Shown here one piece after another: positions 7,885 to 18,299 of a stretch of DNA of 64,000 nt. A program made the position numbers and the translations under genes. The DNA is taken from positions 1,325,757 through 1,389,756 of the forward strand of contig NZ_OY763408.1 in the NCBI RefSeq assembly GCF_963667405.1, read 5' to 3'. How positions within the stretch are numbered: position 1 is the stretch's first letter; each line of letters begins with the position of its first letter. The notes below the pieces were generated by a model. It did no database searches, had not been told where the DNA came from, and saw only the letters and a list, made by a program, of their open reading frames with translations. The stretch comes from an uncultured Sphaerochaeta sp. (GTDB lineage: Bacteria > Spirochaetota > Spirochaetia > Sphaerochaetales > Sphaerochaetaceae).

Positions 7885-9723
7885 ATGATTGTACCGATGA
7901 AGAAAGCCTATGTGGTGGTACAAGAGCATAACAGCCGTTCCATGCTCAGGGATCTGCGTAAGGCGGGTCTGCTGCACATCGTCACCGAGACGGTTCAGAA
8001 TGAACAGCTGGAAAGCTTGGCAAAAGAGTATGACCGTATGAGTCAGACTCGTTCAGCCATCGCTGACTTGCAGGACAAGAAACAGAAAATCGGGCAGCAG
8101 GCAGTCTCTGATGAGGCGTTTGCCGAAATACTGGAGCGGTACACAGGGCTGTTGGATTCCAGAAAGGAACACGAGCAGAATCTGGTACACTTCAAAAGCC
8201 AGGCGGAAGTACTCAAGGGTTGGGGGGATTTTGATCCCGAAGATCTTCGTTACTTGCGTCAGAAGGGTCTTGAGCTTTTCTTCTATACGATTGGCAAGAA
8301 GGACCTTGCCAAGCTGGATGCCTCAATTTCCTACATTCAGCTTGCACCCGTGGCGGGCATGGAAGCAATAGCAACCATCGGATCTCCGCTTCCTGCTGAG
8401 ATTTCTGCAAGCCAGCTGCACGTTCCTGAGTATGGGCTGAATGCCTTGCTTGAACGGATCAAGCAGACTGAATCGGCACTTGCTTCCATCCAGGACAGTC
8501 TGCGTCAGGGCGGAACGTATCTTGATGCATTCTCCCACCAGATGAAGAGAATGGAAATGGCCATGCGTTTTGAGCAGGTTGGAGCGCATCTGGAGGGTGG
8601 GGAGGATCTTGCTTGGATCGAAGGATATCTTCCCGAACCCAAGAGCGAGGCCTTCATGTCCTACGCACAAGATCATGGCTGGGCTTATCTGCTTGAACCG
8701 GTGGGGGAGGAGGACAATCCTCCTACTTTGGTGGAGTATCGCAAGGGATTTGGAATCATCAAGCCGGTGTTTGATATCCTTGGAACGGTACCTGGGTATC
8801 GTGAAAATGACATCAGTACCTGGTTCTTGCTGTTCTTCACCCTGTTCTTTGCCATGATCATCGGTGATGCAGGGTACGGATTGGTCTTTTTGCTTGCAGC
8901 CATCGGCATGCATGCCAAGGCCAGAAAGGCAAACACCCTGGTGATGCTGATCTATGTGCTGAGTATCGCCACCATTGTGTGGGGAAGTCTGACAGGAACG
9001 TGGTTCGGCTCAAAGCAGATCCTCCTTTCGTTGCCACTGCTGCAATCGTTGGTCATCCCTTCCATCTCCAACTATCCTGAGCTCTTCGGCTTGACTGCGG
9101 TTGAGTCCCAAAATCAGGTGATGGAGCTGTGTTTCATCATTGGTACGATACAGCTTTCATTGGCGTGCATCCTCAATGTCGTGCATAAGATTCGGGAGAA
9201 AAATCTCAGCTTCCTTGCAGACATCGGATGGCTGATAGACATTCTGGCGCTCTACTTTGTGGTGCTCCAGTTGGTAGTAGGCCAACCTACCAACATTTCC
9301 GTTGTCTTTGCCCTGGTTGGCTTGGGATTCCTGCTTGTGGTTGTCTTTGGTGCCCAGGGACCGGGCATTTCATTCGGAAAAGGATTGGCAAGCGGTCTTG
9401 GTGGGTTTTTCACGACCTTCCTCAATACCATCAGTGCTTTCTCGAACATCATGAGTTATATTCGTCTGTTCGCGGTCGGTATGGCTTCCGTGGCCATCGC
9501 CCAGAGTTTCAACAGTATGGCTGGTGGAATGATGAGCGGCTTTGCCATGGTGGCGGGAATCTTGGTCTTGGTCATCGGTCACTCACTGAATCTAGTCATG
9601 GGCTTGCTCAGTGTGGTGGTGCATGGGGTACGCCTCAATCTTTTGGAGTTCTCCGGTCAGCTCGGTATGGAGTGGACTGGGATCGCATATGAACCGTTTG
9701 CACAAACGGTAGAAGAAAACTGA
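7885..9723 (+). CDS. atpI: V-type ATP synthase subunit I (membrane stator)
   Basis: A 612-residue subunit with a cytosolic N-terminal half (about 1-310) that includes helical hairpins, and a membrane half with about seven or eight helices (roughly 315-590). It corresponds to the a-type subunit that carries the ion half-channels beside the rotor ring. Landmarks are WFLLFFTLFFAMIIGDAGYGL at the first membrane helix, FSNIMSYIRLFAVGMASVAIA with the expected arginine of the ion path, and HGVRLNLLEFSGQ near the end. The start is ATG at 7885, one base after subunit D. A second ATG at 7897 is possible. Confidence 0.93.
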   Translation: MIVPMKKAYVVVQEHNSRSMLRDLRKAGLLHIVTETVQNEQLESLAKEYDRMSQTRSAIADLQDKKQKIGQQAVSDEAFAEILERYTGLLDSRKEHEQNLVHFKSQAEVLKGWGDFDPEDLRYLRQKGLELFFYTIGKKDLAKLDASISYIQLAPVAGMEAIATIGSPLPAEISASQLHVPEYGLNALLERIKQTESALASIQDSLRQGGTYLDAFSHQMKRMEMAMRFEQVGAHLEGGEDLAWIEGYLPEPKSEAFMSYAQDHGWAYLLEPVGEEDNPPTLVEYRKGFGIIKPVFDILGTVPGYRENDISTWFLLFFTLFFAMIIGDAGYGLVFLLAAIGMHAKARKANTLVMLIYVLSIATIVWGSLTGTWFGSKQILLSLPLLQSLVIPSISNYPELFGLTAVESQNQVMELCFIIGTIQLSLACILNVVHKIREKNLSFLADIGWLIDILALYFVVLQLVVGQPTNISVVFALVGLGFLLVVVFGAQGPGISFGKGLASGLGGFFTTFLNTISAFSNIMSYIRLFAVGMASVAIAQSFNSMAGGMMSGFAMVAGILVLVIGHSLNLVMGLLSVVVHGVRLNLLEFSGQLGMEWTGIAYEPFAQTVEEN

Positions 9724-9754
9724 TCGTTGTTTGGTAACAACTAAGGAGAAAAAC

Positions 9755-10192
9755 ATGGGAAACTTGGAATTTATTGGATTGGCATGCGCACTTGCTCTTT
9801 CTGCACTCGGTTCAGGACTTGGTGCTGGTGCTGCTGCCCAGGCTGCGGTCGGTGGTTGGAAGAAGTGTTATGCAAACGGTAAGCCCGCTCCGTTCATCAT
9901 GGTTGCATTTGCAGGTGCTCCCCTGACCCAGACCATTTATGGCTTCTTGCTGATGAACTTCATCGCTGCCGCCATTGCTGCAGGCGCTTCCTCCACACTC
10001 GCATTGGGTGTAGGTGTATTCGGTGGTGCTGCCATCGGGCTCTCTGCTTGGATGCAGGGAAAGACTGCCGCCTGTGCTTGTGATGCACTTGCTGAAACCG
10101 GCAAGGGTACCGCCAACTACTTCATCGTCATCGGTATCGTAGAAACGGTCGCTCTCTTCACCTTGGTCTTCAGTTTGCTCGCACTGCAATAA
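9755..10192 (+). CDS. atpK: V-type ATP synthase subunit K (rotor ring)
   Basis: A 145-residue proteolipid with four membrane helices (two fused hairpins). The ion-binding glutamate is E130 in GIVETVALF in the last helix. T58 and Q59 (APLTQTIYGF) and Q101 (WMQGK) match, by motif, the residues that hold Na+ in the Enterococcus hirae K ring (Thr64, Gln65, Gln110, Glu139). The ATG at 9755 follows AAGGAG. It is the last gene of the operon; no C, F or G/H subunit genes are seen. A strong terminator lies at 10224-10250. Confidence 0.93.
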   Translation: MGNLEFIGLACALALSALGSGLGAGAAAQAAVGGWKKCYANGKPAPFIMVAFAGAPLTQTIYGFLLMNFIAAAIAAGASSTLALGVGVFGGAAIGLSAWMQGKTAACACDALAETGKGTANYFIVIGIVETVALFTLVFSLLALQ

Positions 10193-10223
10193 GCGTGCTA
10201 CCGAACAACGGTTCATTCTATCG

Positions 10224-10250
10224 ACAGGCACCCCTAGGGGTGCCTGTTTT
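10224..10250 (+). terminator. Terminator at the end of the V-ATPase operon
   Basis: ACAGGCACCCCT and its exact reverse complement lie back to back (10224-10247), a perfect 24-base palindrome, followed by further T up to 10250. The hairpin must open its central bases to form a loop. It sits directly before the convergent end of ogt. Confidence 0.75.
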
Positions 10251-10711
10251 CACTGGTAAAGGGACAACTGTTTCTTTTCCAATGCCAGGAGCTTCTCCTT
10301 GACACCCATGCCGCCAGCATAGCCGGTCAAGCTTCCATCCTTGCCGATGACACGGTGACAGGGGATGATGATGGCTATGGGATTGCGATTATTGGCCATG
10401 CCAACCGCTCGAAACGCCTTTTCTTTGCCGATTGCATGGGCAATATCGGCATAGCTTACGGTCTTTCCATAGGGAATGGTCCTGAGCTGGTCCCATACCT
10501 TTTGCTGGAATGGTGTGCCTTCCGGCATGAGGGGCAGGGAGAAGGTCTGCAAGGAACCTGCAAAGTATGCAGCAAGCTGGCGCTTTGTCTCTTCAAGCAC
10601 ATCACAGGTTTGTTGTTGGTCCGACTCACCGAACCCAACCTCAAGCAGGTGGGAGGCAGTTGCACGAAGCAAAAGGTTGCCGACTGGGCTTTCATAGGTT
10701 ATCTGATACAT
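10250..10711 (-). CDS. ogt: Methylated-DNA--protein-cysteine S-methyltransferase
   Basis: A 153-residue suicide repair protein that removes methyl groups from O6-methylguanine. The acceptor cysteine is C118 in the IIPCHRVIG motif. The winged-helix part carries FQQKVWDQLRTIPYGKTVSYADIA and a RAVG..NNRNP segment for DNA contact. There is a short N-terminal domain but no Ada-type zinc or AraC part, so this is the Ogt form. AGGA precedes the ATG by 9 bases. It is divergent from the YhcH-type gene; no sign of an adaptive-response operator is seen. Confidence 0.92.
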   Translation of the reverse strand: MYQITYESPVGNLLLRATASHLLEVGFGESDQQQTCDVLEETKRQLAAYFAGSLQTFSLPLMPEGTPFQQKVWDQLRTIPYGKTVSYADIAHAIGKEKAFRAVGMANNRNPIAIIIPCHRVIGKDGSLTGYAGGMGVKEKLLALEKKQLSLYQ

Positions 10712-10767
10712 GGTTTCATCCTATAGGCACTTACCTTGGTTGGCAAGGGAGGCAAAGCCGCCTGTTC

Positions 10768-10795
10768 TTGTAAGGGATGGGGATTTAGGTATATT
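10768..10795 (+). promoter_or_regulatory. Probable promoter of the YhcH-type gene
   Basis: TTGTAA (10768-10773) and TATATT (10790-10795) are 16 bases apart, 21 bases before the ATG at 10817. Confidence 0.5.
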
Positions 10796-10816
10796 CTGGC
10801 CGCTGTGAGGTACTGC

Positions 10817-11248
10817 ATGATCTACGATACGATCGACCATATTCACGAGTATGCATCGGTGATTGATCACCTTGATTCTGCTGGGGAACAATTGCACACC
10901 CCTTGGGTGGTCGGCACACAAGCCCTGGAAGGAATGCACATCAGACGCAGTGAGGACGAGCTTACGCCCTTCTCCCATCGTTTCAAAGCTTCCAAGGATT
11001 CGGTGACGGTCCATATGGTTCTTTCAGGAAGCGAGTTGGTGGCGACCACGTTTCACGAGCTTTCCAAGGGAAAGAAACCTGATGGGAACGGCCATATCCA
11101 TATTGAGGATGGACCTGTTGCCGCAGCCTTGACTCTCCGCAAGGGGGATGTTGTCATCTTTATGCCTTCCGAGCCGTACTGTCTGGGAATTGAGACCGCT
11201 GGGACAGCTTCCCCGCCAAGAACCCTTACGATAGAGTTGGAAAAGTAA
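10817..11248 (+). CDS. YhcH/YjgK/YiaL family protein (cupin-like)
   Basis: A 143-residue protein beginning MIYDTIDHI at an ATG with GTGAGG 6 bases upstream; the frame is open further upstream but without a good start. It has the family's layout: a small beta-barrel with His and Glu residues (EGMHIRR, GHIHIEDGP) that usually bind a metal, then the GDVVIFMPSEPYCLGIE segment where most family members have FFPxxxHxP. The family is tied to the handling of sialic acid or other acidic sugars (anomer release), but here it stands alone beside ogt, so the substrate is not known. The usual histidine of the FFPxxxHxP motif appears as tyrosine here (SEPYC), which may lower metal binding. Confidence 0.7.
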   Translation: MIYDTIDHIHEYASVIDHLDSAGEQLHTPWVVGTQALEGMHIRRSEDELTPFSHRFKASKDSVTVHMVLSGSELVATTFHELSKGKKPDGNGHIHIEDGPVAAALTLRKGDVVIFMPSEPYCLGIETAGTASPPRTLTIELEK

Positions 11249-11277
11249 TTATAGCTTTACAAATGTGTAGCAAAAGC

Positions 11278-11306
11278 TTAACAAAACAGAATCTTCGGGG
11301 TATAGT
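11278..11306 (+). promoter_or_regulatory. Promoter of ispG
   Basis: TTAACA (11278-11283) and TATAGT (11301-11306) are separated by exactly 17 bases, with the ATG of ispG at 11333. This is one of the best promoter matches in the window. Confidence 0.65.
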
Positions 11307-11332
11307 GAGAAAGGTAGAGAAGGAGATTGCAT

Positions 11333-12376
11333 ATGACAGGTGACAATCATGTCATGATCGGGGGAAAGCTGCTTGGCAGAGGCTTGCCCATTCTGGTCCA
11401 GACCATGTACGACAGTGCACTTCCGCGCGAACGGCAGGATCTAGAGCAACTGGTGCGTCGCATCGGTACGCTCAATTCGATGGGTTGCGATATCATCCGG
11501 TTTTCCTATCCCTCATCAGACGATCATGAAAGCTTCTCCTATCTCTGCAAGCAGAGCCCCATCCCAGTGGTGGCTGATATCCATTTTGATTACCGTCTTG
11601 CTCTTGATGCCATCTCCTGCGGATGCCAGAAAATCAGGATCAATCCGGGAAACATCGGGGCACGCTGGAAAGTTGATGAGGTGGTGAAAAGTGCATTGGA
11701 CAATCATGTTGCCATCCGCATCGGTCTGAACAGCGGGTCGCTTCCCAAAGGCAATGATCCTGTTCCCAAGCTGATGAGCGATACGGCACTTGAGTATCTG
11801 GATTGGTTCGAACAAGCCGGATTCACCAATACGGTCGTCTCGCTCAAAGCCAGTGATACCGATCTTACCCTGGAGGCAAACCGACGGTTTGCAAGCCTAA
11901 GCGACTATCCGCTGCACCTCGGCGTAACAGAGGCTGGTTCGGTTGTCTCGGCAATCACACGGTCGACGTGGGCACTTGGCCAGTTGCTCAGTGAAGGTAT
12001 AGGCAATACCCTGCGCATCAGCATTACCGGCGATATTGAGACGGAAGTCCAGGCAGGAGTGGAGCTTCTCAGGACGCTCGGCCTGCGCAAGAAAGGGATC
12101 AGGGTGGTCAGTTGCCCCCGTTGCGGAAGACACAGCTTTGACAGCCAGGGATTCCTGCAATCGGTTGAACAGGAACTGTTGACGATAGACAAGGATTTGA
12201 CGGTGGCCATCATGGGTTGCCAGGTGAATGGTCCTGGTGAAGCAAAATCCGCTGACTTGGCCATAACCGGGATTGGGAACAGCATCTTTTTGTATGAGAA
12301 AGGAAAGCTCGTACGGAAAGTCGAGAAACATGAAGCAAAACAAGCATTATTGGAAGCGATAGAGCATGCAGAATAA
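11333..12376 (+). CDS. ispG: 4-hydroxy-3-methylbut-2-enyl diphosphate synthase
   Basis: A 347-residue iron-sulfur enzyme of the methylerythritol phosphate route to isoprenoids, converting the cyclic diphosphate (MEcPP) to HMBPP. The TIM-barrel half shows [29 protein letters not shown] and [10 protein letters not shown]. The C-terminal half holds the cluster ligands SCPRCGR and [16 protein letters not shown], including the conserved Glu. The ATG at 11333 has AAGGAG 7 bases upstream; a TTG at 11327 is in frame but less likely. The 3' end overlaps uvrA by 11 bases, so the two are coupled. Confidence 0.95.
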   Translation: MTGDNHVMIGGKLLGRGLPILVQTMYDSALPRERQDLEQLVRRIGTLNSMGCDIIRFSYPSSDDHESFSYLCKQSPIPVVADIHFDYRLALDAISCGCQKIRINPGNIGARWKVDEVVKSALDNHVAIRIGLNSGSLPKGNDPVPKLMSDTALEYLDWFEQAGFTNTVVSLKASDTDLTLEANRRFASLSDYPLHLGVTEAGSVVSAITRSTWALGQLLSEGIGNTLRISITGDIETEVQAGVELLRTLGLRKKGIRVVSCPRCGRHSFDSQGFLQSVEQELLTIDKDLTVAIMGCQVNGPGEAKSADLAITGIGNSIFLYEKGKLVRKVEKHEAKQALLEAIEHAE

Positions 12377-15200
12377 ATTGATCATCAGGGGGGCGAGGGA
12401 ACACAATCTGAAGAACCTCGACCTTGAATTGACCAAAGACCAGTTGATTGTGATCAGCGGTTTGTCAGGAAGCGGAAAAAGCAGTCTTGCTTTCGATACC
12501 ATCTTTGCCGAAGGACAACGAAGGTATGTGGAAAGCCTGTCCAGTTATGCACGTATGTTCCTCGACAAAATGGACAAGCCGGACGTCGACTATATGGAAG
12601 GACTGAGTCCTGCCATCGCCATTGAGCAGAAGTCGACCCACAGAAATCCCCGTTCCACTGTCGGTACGGTGACGGAAATCTATGACTACTTTCGCTTGCT
12701 CTGGGCACGTGTGGGTGCCCCGCATTGCCATGTCTGCCACCGTCCCATCAGCGAGATGAGCGTTGACCAGATCATAGACGCCATTTTCAAGGCCAGTGAA
12801 GGGACACGTATCATTGTCAGCGCCCCGGTGGCCATCGGCAAGAAAGGGGAGTTCAAGAAGGTTTTTGAAGATGCAAAGGTGTCAGGCTTTCAGCGTGTCA
12901 AAGTGGATGGTCAGATGTTCAACCTTGACGAGCCGATTTCTCTGGACAAGCAGGTAAAACACTCCATTGATGTTGTTGTCGACCGCCTGATCCTCAAGGA
13001 TGACATCAGGGCAAGACTGGCATCCAGCATCGAAACGTGCAATGAGATGACCCAGGGCTTGGTGAAAATCACGTTTCTTTCTGAGGAAGGTGAGGAACAC
13101 GAGGAAGTGTTCAGTGAACGCAACAGCTGTCCCCATTGCGGGATATCCTTGCCGGATCTTGAGCCTAGGTTGTTCAGCTTCAACAACCCCTACGGAGCCT
13201 GTCCGGAGTGCAATGGGCTTGGGGTCAAGACAGAGTTCGACCCTGACCTCGTCATTCTCGACTACTCCAAGAGCTTCAACCAGGGAGCCATCGCAACGAT
13301 GAATCCTGATGCCCAATGGGCACGCTCCCAGTTCAAGGCATTGGCAAAGCATCTGAACTTCACCCTTGACACTCCGTTCTCTGAGCTTTCCGCCCAGACA
13401 ATCCAAGCCATTCTCTACGGATCGGATGACAAGGTCTTCGTTGAGTATACCAGGGAGAAATCCCAACAGACATATCGTGTGGAGAAGCCCTTCCCGGGAA
13501 TCATTCCCGATCTGCAGCGCAGGTATTACGAAACCAACAGTATGCAGATCAAGATGTGGATGAACGGTTTCCAGACCTCCAAGACCTGCCCGGTCTGCCA
13601 TGGCGATAGATTGAGGGCAGAAGCACTTGCTGTGACGATCAATGACCTGAACATCATGCAGGCCACCAGACTCTCCGTGAAATTGGCAAATGAGTTCTTT
13701 GCCAAGCTTGTCCTGACGGAAAATCAGATGACCATCTCCTACCAGGTGCTGAAAGAGATCCGCAGCAGGCTCTCTTTCTTGCGTGATGTCGGCTTGAACT
13801 ATCTTACCATTGACCGCAGCAGTGCAACACTCAGTGGGGGAGAAGCGCAGCGTATCCGTCTTGCCACCCAGATCGGGAGCGCTCTCAGCGGAGTTCTCTA
13901 TGTGTTGGATGAGCCCTCCATCGGCCTGCACCAACGGGACAACCAGAAGCTCATCGATACCCTCAAGCACCTGCGCGATCTTGGCAATACGGTGCTCGTG
14001 GTTGAGCATGACGAGGCAACGATCAGGGAGGCTGACTATCTTATTGACCTTGGTCCAGGGGCGGGCGTGCATGGTGGGTATATCACGGCACAAGGGACAC
14101 CAGAGGAGGTTGCCGCCAATACGGAGAGTATCACAGGCCAGTATCTTGCCGGTACGATCTCCATGCAGATTCCCTCCCGAAGAAGGGAAGGGAATGGCAA
14201 CGTGCTGCGAATCGAAGGAGCTAACAAGAACAATCTCAAACATGTCGATGTTGACATCCCATTGGGAAAACTCATTGTGCTTTCCGGAGTGTCCGGCAGC
14301 GGCAAGAGTTCTCTCCTCAATGAGGTTTTGCTCCCTGCGGTTCGCAGACAGCTTGCACGCAAGAGTCCCAACTACGAAGGATACTCTTCCATTACGGGTG
14401 TGGAACACTTGGACAAAGTCATCAATATCGACCAAAGCCCGATCGGAAGAACTCCCCGAAGCAACCCAGCCACCTATGTTGGGGTGTTTACTGCAATTCG
14501 TGAGTTGTTTGCTTCGCTTCCCGACAGCAAGGCACGCGGCTACAAGAGCGGGCGTTTCTCCTTCAATGTCCCTGGTGGCCGTTGCGAGAACTGCCAAGGC
14601 GATGGAAATCTGAAGATCGAGATGAATTTCCTTCCTGATGTGTACGTTACGTGCGACGTATGCCATGGAAAGCGTTTCAACAAGGAGACCCTTTCTGTCC
14701 GGTACAAGGGAAAGAACATCCATGAGGTGTTGGAGATGACCATGGAAGAGGCTTCCCAATTCTTCAGCGCCATTCCCAGGATCAAGCGAAAGATAGACAC
14801 CCTGATCTCTGTCGGTTTGGAGTACATCAAGCTTGGCCAGAGTGCCCTTACGCTCAGCGGTGGGGAAGCCCAGCGAGTGAAACTCGGCCTGGAGCTCTCC
14901 AAATACGGGACCGGCAAAACCCTGTATGTGCTGGATGAACCTACCACCGGCCTGCACTTCGCAGATGTGAAGAAGCTGATGGAAGTGCTCAACCGCCTGG
15001 TGGATGCCGGCAATACGGTCATTCTGATTGAGCACAACCTGGATGTCATCATGCAAGCCGACCATCTCATTGACTTGGGTCCGGAAGGTGGTGATGGCGG
15101 AGGCATGGTTGTTGGTTTTGGAACTCCTGAGCACCTTGCCCTATGCAAGGAATCCCACACAGGGTATTATCTTGCTCAGATGTTCCATGAGAAAGGCTAA
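12366..15200 (+). CDS. uvrA: UvrABC system protein A
   Basis: A 944-residue damage sensor of nucleotide excision repair, normal in length. Two ABC modules are seen: Walker [11 protein letters not shown] at residues 31-40 and [10 protein letters not shown] in the second half, and signatures [12 protein letters not shown] and [12 protein letters not shown]. Zinc motifs CPHCG...CPEC and CENC...CDVC are intact, as is the UvrB-binding region. It starts inside the end of ispG and its own end overlaps the lptD start by 14 bases. The uvrA-lptD order is, as I recall it, also found in Treponema pallidum. Confidence 0.97.
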   Translation: MQNKLIIRGAREHNLKNLDLELTKDQLIVISGLSGSGKSSLAFDTIFAEGQRRYVESLSSYARMFLDKMDKPDVDYMEGLSPAIAIEQKSTHRNPRSTVGTVTEIYDYFRLLWARVGAPHCHVCHRPISEMSVDQIIDAIFKASEGTRIIVSAPVAIGKKGEFKKVFEDAKVSGFQRVKVDGQMFNLDEPISLDKQVKHSIDVVVDRLILKDDIRARLASSIETCNEMTQGLVKITFLSEEGEEHEEVFSERNSCPHCGISLPDLEPRLFSFNNPYGACPECNGLGVKTEFDPDLVILDYSKSFNQGAIATMNPDAQWARSQFKALAKHLNFTLDTPFSELSAQTIQAILYGSDDKVFVEYTREKSQQTYRVEKPFPGIIPDLQRRYYETNSMQIKMWMNGFQTSKTCPVCHGDRLRAEALAVTINDLNIMQATRLSVKLANEFFAKLVLTENQMTISYQVLKEIRSRLSFLRDVGLNYLTIDRSSATLSGGEAQRIRLATQIGSALSGVLYVLDEPSIGLHQRDNQKLIDTLKHLRDLGNTVLVVEHDEATIREADYLIDLGPGAGVHGGYITAQGTPEEVAANTESITGQYLAGTISMQIPSRRREGNGNVLRIEGANKNNLKHVDVDIPLGKLIVLSGVSGSGKSSLLNEVLLPAVRRQLARKSPNYEGYSSITGVEHLDKVINIDQSPIGRTPRSNPATYVGVFTAIRELFASLPDSKARGYKSGRFSFNVPGGRCENCQGDGNLKIEMNFLPDVYVTCDVCHGKRFNKETLSVRYKGKNIHEVLEMTMEEASQFFSAIPRIKRKIDTLISVGLEYIKLGQSALTLSGGEAQRVKLGLELSKYGTGKTLYVLDEPTTGLHFADVKKLMEVLNRLVDAGNTVILIEHNLDVIMQADHLIDLGPEGGDGGGMVVGFGTPEHLALCKESHTGYYLAQMFHEKG

Positions 15201-18200
15201 GAGAAGACCCATCCTCATCCTGGTGCTGCTTGCCCTGCTTTGTACAGGAGGGCAGGTTTTGTACGCTGAGACGGATCAGTTGCTCCTCTCTTTCCGCATC
15301 ACCGATGCTGATGAGGAGCAACTGCGGGAGATGGTCCGGCTACGCGGTCTGCCGGAAAGCGACAAGGAAGCAATGCAGGCTTCACTGCTCTCTTATCATC
15401 AGGTGGAAGAAGCCGCTTCCCAATCCGATACAGCAGATTCCTTGTCATATGAGATGGAAATCATCAGTGCCGATTCGCTCGAGTCGGACAGCAAATCCTC
15501 TGTTGTCCTGCTCACGGGTAATGTCATCATCTCCTTCAGACTTGAAGACGAGGAGATTCCGAAACATCTCTCGGCACAGAAGGTACTCATAGATCTCGAT
15601 CGCAACTTGCTCAGCGCCCAAGGTCTTGTTTCGTATGAGGACAGCTCAGACAGTGCCGTACAATCGTTGGAGGGTTCCTTGGTCACCCTGAACTGGGACA
15701 GGAACACCCTGTTGGTCAGCGGTGCAACCACATCAAGCGAGAAGACAAACAGCGAGGACAAGAAAGTTACCCTGTATACCTCAGGGCAGCAGATTTCGTT
15801 CCAGGGAGAAGATGGCGGCGTTGTGTATCGGCAAGGCTGGATCGGTACCAGGAAGGAAGATCCTCTCTCATCCATTCGGGCCAAACAGCTCACGTTTCTC
15901 AACGGGGGTGATCTCATGGTCACCAACGCAACCCTCTCCATAGGCCGGGTACCGGTCTTCTATACCCCATTTTTCTTTTTCCCAGGCAACAGGATGGTAG
16001 GAAATCCATCGATGGGATTTGCCAGTGAGAGGGGAATGTTCGTCTCCACCACCTTTGAACTCTTCGGCTCCTATCCAAAGATCAAATCAGAAAGCACAAG
16101 CAGTTTCGCCAGTTTGCTTTCTTCCCCAAACAGCACCCAGACCTTCCGCGACGGCCAAATCCATTCAGAACAAGGAGAAGCAACGCCCCTTGAGAAATGG
16201 GCTAGGGAGAACGACAGCTATTTTGCCTTGCTGATGGATGCCTATGAACTGAGTGGTGTGCATGTTGGGTACGATACCAAACTCTCTTGGCTTGAAAAGC
16301 GCTTGGTATTGGAGGGGTTCAGTTCATTTGCCCTCTATCCTGAGGGAACGGAGGGGACGCTGACCTATTCCCAGGCTCCTCTGTTTCGCTGGATGAGCGA
16401 GCACACGCTCAAGATGGATACATCATGGGCTGATCTCACGCTCGACACCCCGGCCTATTCCGATCCCAAGGTGAAACGGTTGTATGCAAACCGCCTGACC
16501 TCATTCTCATTCGATTCGGTGTTGGGAAAGAACCAAGAGTTTCCCACCACCTATCTCAACGATATCACCAGCTATACCTGGAAGTTGGAAGGCAATTTCT
16601 CCTTTCCTGTTTCCAAGCTCTCTCCCTATCTGTCGAGCCTGAGGATTTCTTCGGTGACTGCGCGAAGCCGATGGGACTGGAAGGAGGAAAGTGCGGGAAG
16701 CGGCTATGCGTACCGGCTGGTTTCGGTTACCTTGCCGGATCTTTCCGCCTCTCTCGGCGGAACCTTGTTCTCGGTCTCCTCCAACATTGCACAGAAGCAA
16801 CAAGACACTACGGTTGTGGAGCCAGCCAACCAGACTTTGGAGACTGATGCACTGCTTCCTTCGGCCTATCGGATAGGCCAGACTGAAACGAAATCGAAGC
16901 AGGCACAACAGACACGCTCGCTCTCCCTGACCTATTCGCTTGATCAGAAGCTAACTCATACGCTGCAATCGGATGGGGTGCAGGTCGACTGGGAAGATGA
17001 CGCCTATCTGTATGCGCAGACAAAAGGTTCGGTGCTTCTGTCCGCATCTCCCCACAGCGCACTGTTTACCTTCAGTGAGGAGCTGTTGCCCCAATATACA
17101 CGTCTGGATGATCAGAGCAAGGAAGCCTATCGTACCGAACAGTTCCAACTTTTCAGTGTTACCAAGGCAGCAATACCCTTGCTGGGCTTCTCCTATACCC
17201 TGAGCCAACGGATGCATCGCTTCCAAAAGACCTATGCAACACAGCTTAATGAGGAAATCGATACCTACTCATTTGATGCTGAGTCGGTTACGGTGCATCA
17301 GATCAAGGTGGAAAAATCGTTGTCGATGGGGCAGGGCTCACTCAAGCCCTCCCTTACGGCCAACCTCTACCCCATACGGCAAAGTCTCATTCCTTCCCTT
17401 ACCTACAGCCAAGGGACGTTTGTGCTGGGAGCTTCACTGCAGTACGCCGAAACGAATCAGGTGCTCGAAAAGGAACGGGCGACGACGTCATTTTCTTTCA
17501 CATCCAAGAAATTCACCTTCTCCACCCAACAAACGTATGACTACACCAAAAGTGTGCAGACATGGTTCCAGGCTCTTGATATCGACCAAAGTGCAAAGCT
17601 TTCGATTCTGGATTCAAGACTTGTCATCAGTGAACTGCTCTCTTATCAGGGAAGGTCAAGCAAGGGTGTGGACCACTATATCGACCAATTGAATCTCGAT
17701 TTCAAGATACCGTATCTCTCGGTCACCTACATCAGTGAAGGACAGGTGGGTAATTTGCAACCGGAGCGTTTGAAGACCACTGTCTCAGCAAAGGATGTGA
17801 CTCTGCGCTGGTGGAAGGGAAGGGTTGCGGTATCGCTTGGGCTTGAATCCTCATTCACCTTGCATTTTCAGGATATCTGGGCAACCAATCTGGATGTCCA
17901 GGCTTCCGTAGGGTTGGAAATTGCTGAGTTCCTCTCCTGTTCGCTGTCCATCAAGAGCTCAAACTCCGGATTCTCGCAGTATTATGACAGCCAACAGAAC
18001 TTTGTATGGGCATGGATGTGGGAAGATCTGGTACGGAGCTTTGACTTTGCGGGCAATGGCAGGAATGCCACCAATTTCAACCTCAGCTCGATATCCTTCG
18101 ACCTGGTCCATGACCTGGATGACTGGTCCTTGAATTGTAAATACACGGGAAGTGTTGTATTATCGAACAACCAATATAGCTGGGTTCCCACGGTCTCCGT

Positions 18201-18291
18201 CTTCGTACGATGGAATACCATACCCGAATTGGATGTAGAGGAAACCTGGACGAAACCAACCAACGATTGGATTCGTTCCAGTACATCATAG
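15187..18291 (+). CDS. lptD: LptD-like outer membrane assembly protein
   Basis: A 1034-residue exported protein with a signal peptide at 1-29 (hydrophobic [14 protein letters not shown], cut near YAE). The N-terminal part contains an OstA/LptA-like beta-jellyroll (about 85-240). It is followed by [14 protein letters not shown] (about 253-267), which matches the start of the LptD barrel, and then a long C-terminal barrel rich in alternating aromatic residues. LptD places lipopolysaccharide in the outer leaflet; spirochaetes without classical LPS also keep this gene, so the cargo here may be another glycolipid. The start is set by the signal peptide, because the upstream open frame lies inside uvrA. 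No strong ribosome site is seen, so coupling to uvrA is likely. Confidence 0.82.
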   Translation: MRKAKRRPILILVLLALLCTGGQVLYAETDQLLLSFRITDADEEQLREMVRLRGLPESDKEAMQASLLSYHQVEEAASQSDTADSLSYEMEIISADSLESDSKSSVVLLTGNVIISFRLEDEEIPKHLSAQKVLIDLDRNLLSAQGLVSYEDSSDSAVQSLEGSLVTLNWDRNTLLVSGATTSSEKTNSEDKKVTLYTSGQQISFQGEDGGVVYRQGWIGTRKEDPLSSIRAKQLTFLNGGDLMVTNATLSIGRVPVFYTPFFFFPGNRMVGNPSMGFASERGMFVSTTFELFGSYPKIKSESTSSFASLLSSPNSTQTFRDGQIHSEQGEATPLEKWARENDSYFALLMDAYELSGVHVGYDTKLSWLEKRLVLEGFSSFALYPEGTEGTLTYSQAPLFRWMSEHTLKMDTSWADLTLDTPAYSDPKVKRLYANRLTSFSFDSVLGKNQEFPTTYLNDITSYTWKLEGNFSFPVSKLSPYLSSLRISSVTARSRWDWKEESAGSGYAYRLVSVTLPDLSASLGGTLFSVSSNIAQKQQDTTVVEPANQTLETDALLPSAYRIGQTETKSKQAQQTRSLSLTYSLDQKLTHTLQSDGVQVDWEDDAYLYAQTKGSVLLSASPHSALFTFSEELLPQYTRLDDQSKEAYRTEQFQLFSVTKAAIPLLGFSYTLSQRMHRFQKTYATQLNEEIDTYSFDAESVTVHQIKVEKSLSMGQGSLKPSLTANLYPIRQSLIPSLTYSQGTFVLGASLQYAETNQVLEKERATTSFSFTSKKFTFSTQQTYDYTKSVQTWFQALDIDQSAKLSILDSRLVISELLSYQGRSSKGVDHYIDQLNLDFKIPYLSVTYISEGQVGNLQPERLKTTVSAKDVTLRWWKGRVAVSLGLESSFTLHFQDIWATNLDVQASVGLEIAEFLSCSLSIKSSNSGFSQYYDSQQNFVWAWMWEDLVRSFDFAGNGRNATNFNLSSISFDLVHDLDDWSLNCKYTGSVVLSNNQYSWVPTVSVFVRWNTIPELDVEETWTKPTNDWIRSSTS

Positions 18292-18299
18292 GAATGTGC

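Noticed and set aside
12882..15134. 750-codon open frame on the minus strand, antisense to uvrA
   Set aside because: It mirrors the codon pattern of uvrA, shows no family motif and has no ribosome site; uvrA is certain.
15028..15186. N-terminal extension of lptD inside uvrA
   Set aside because: The signal peptide begins at 15187; the upstream codons only reflect an open frame within uvrA.
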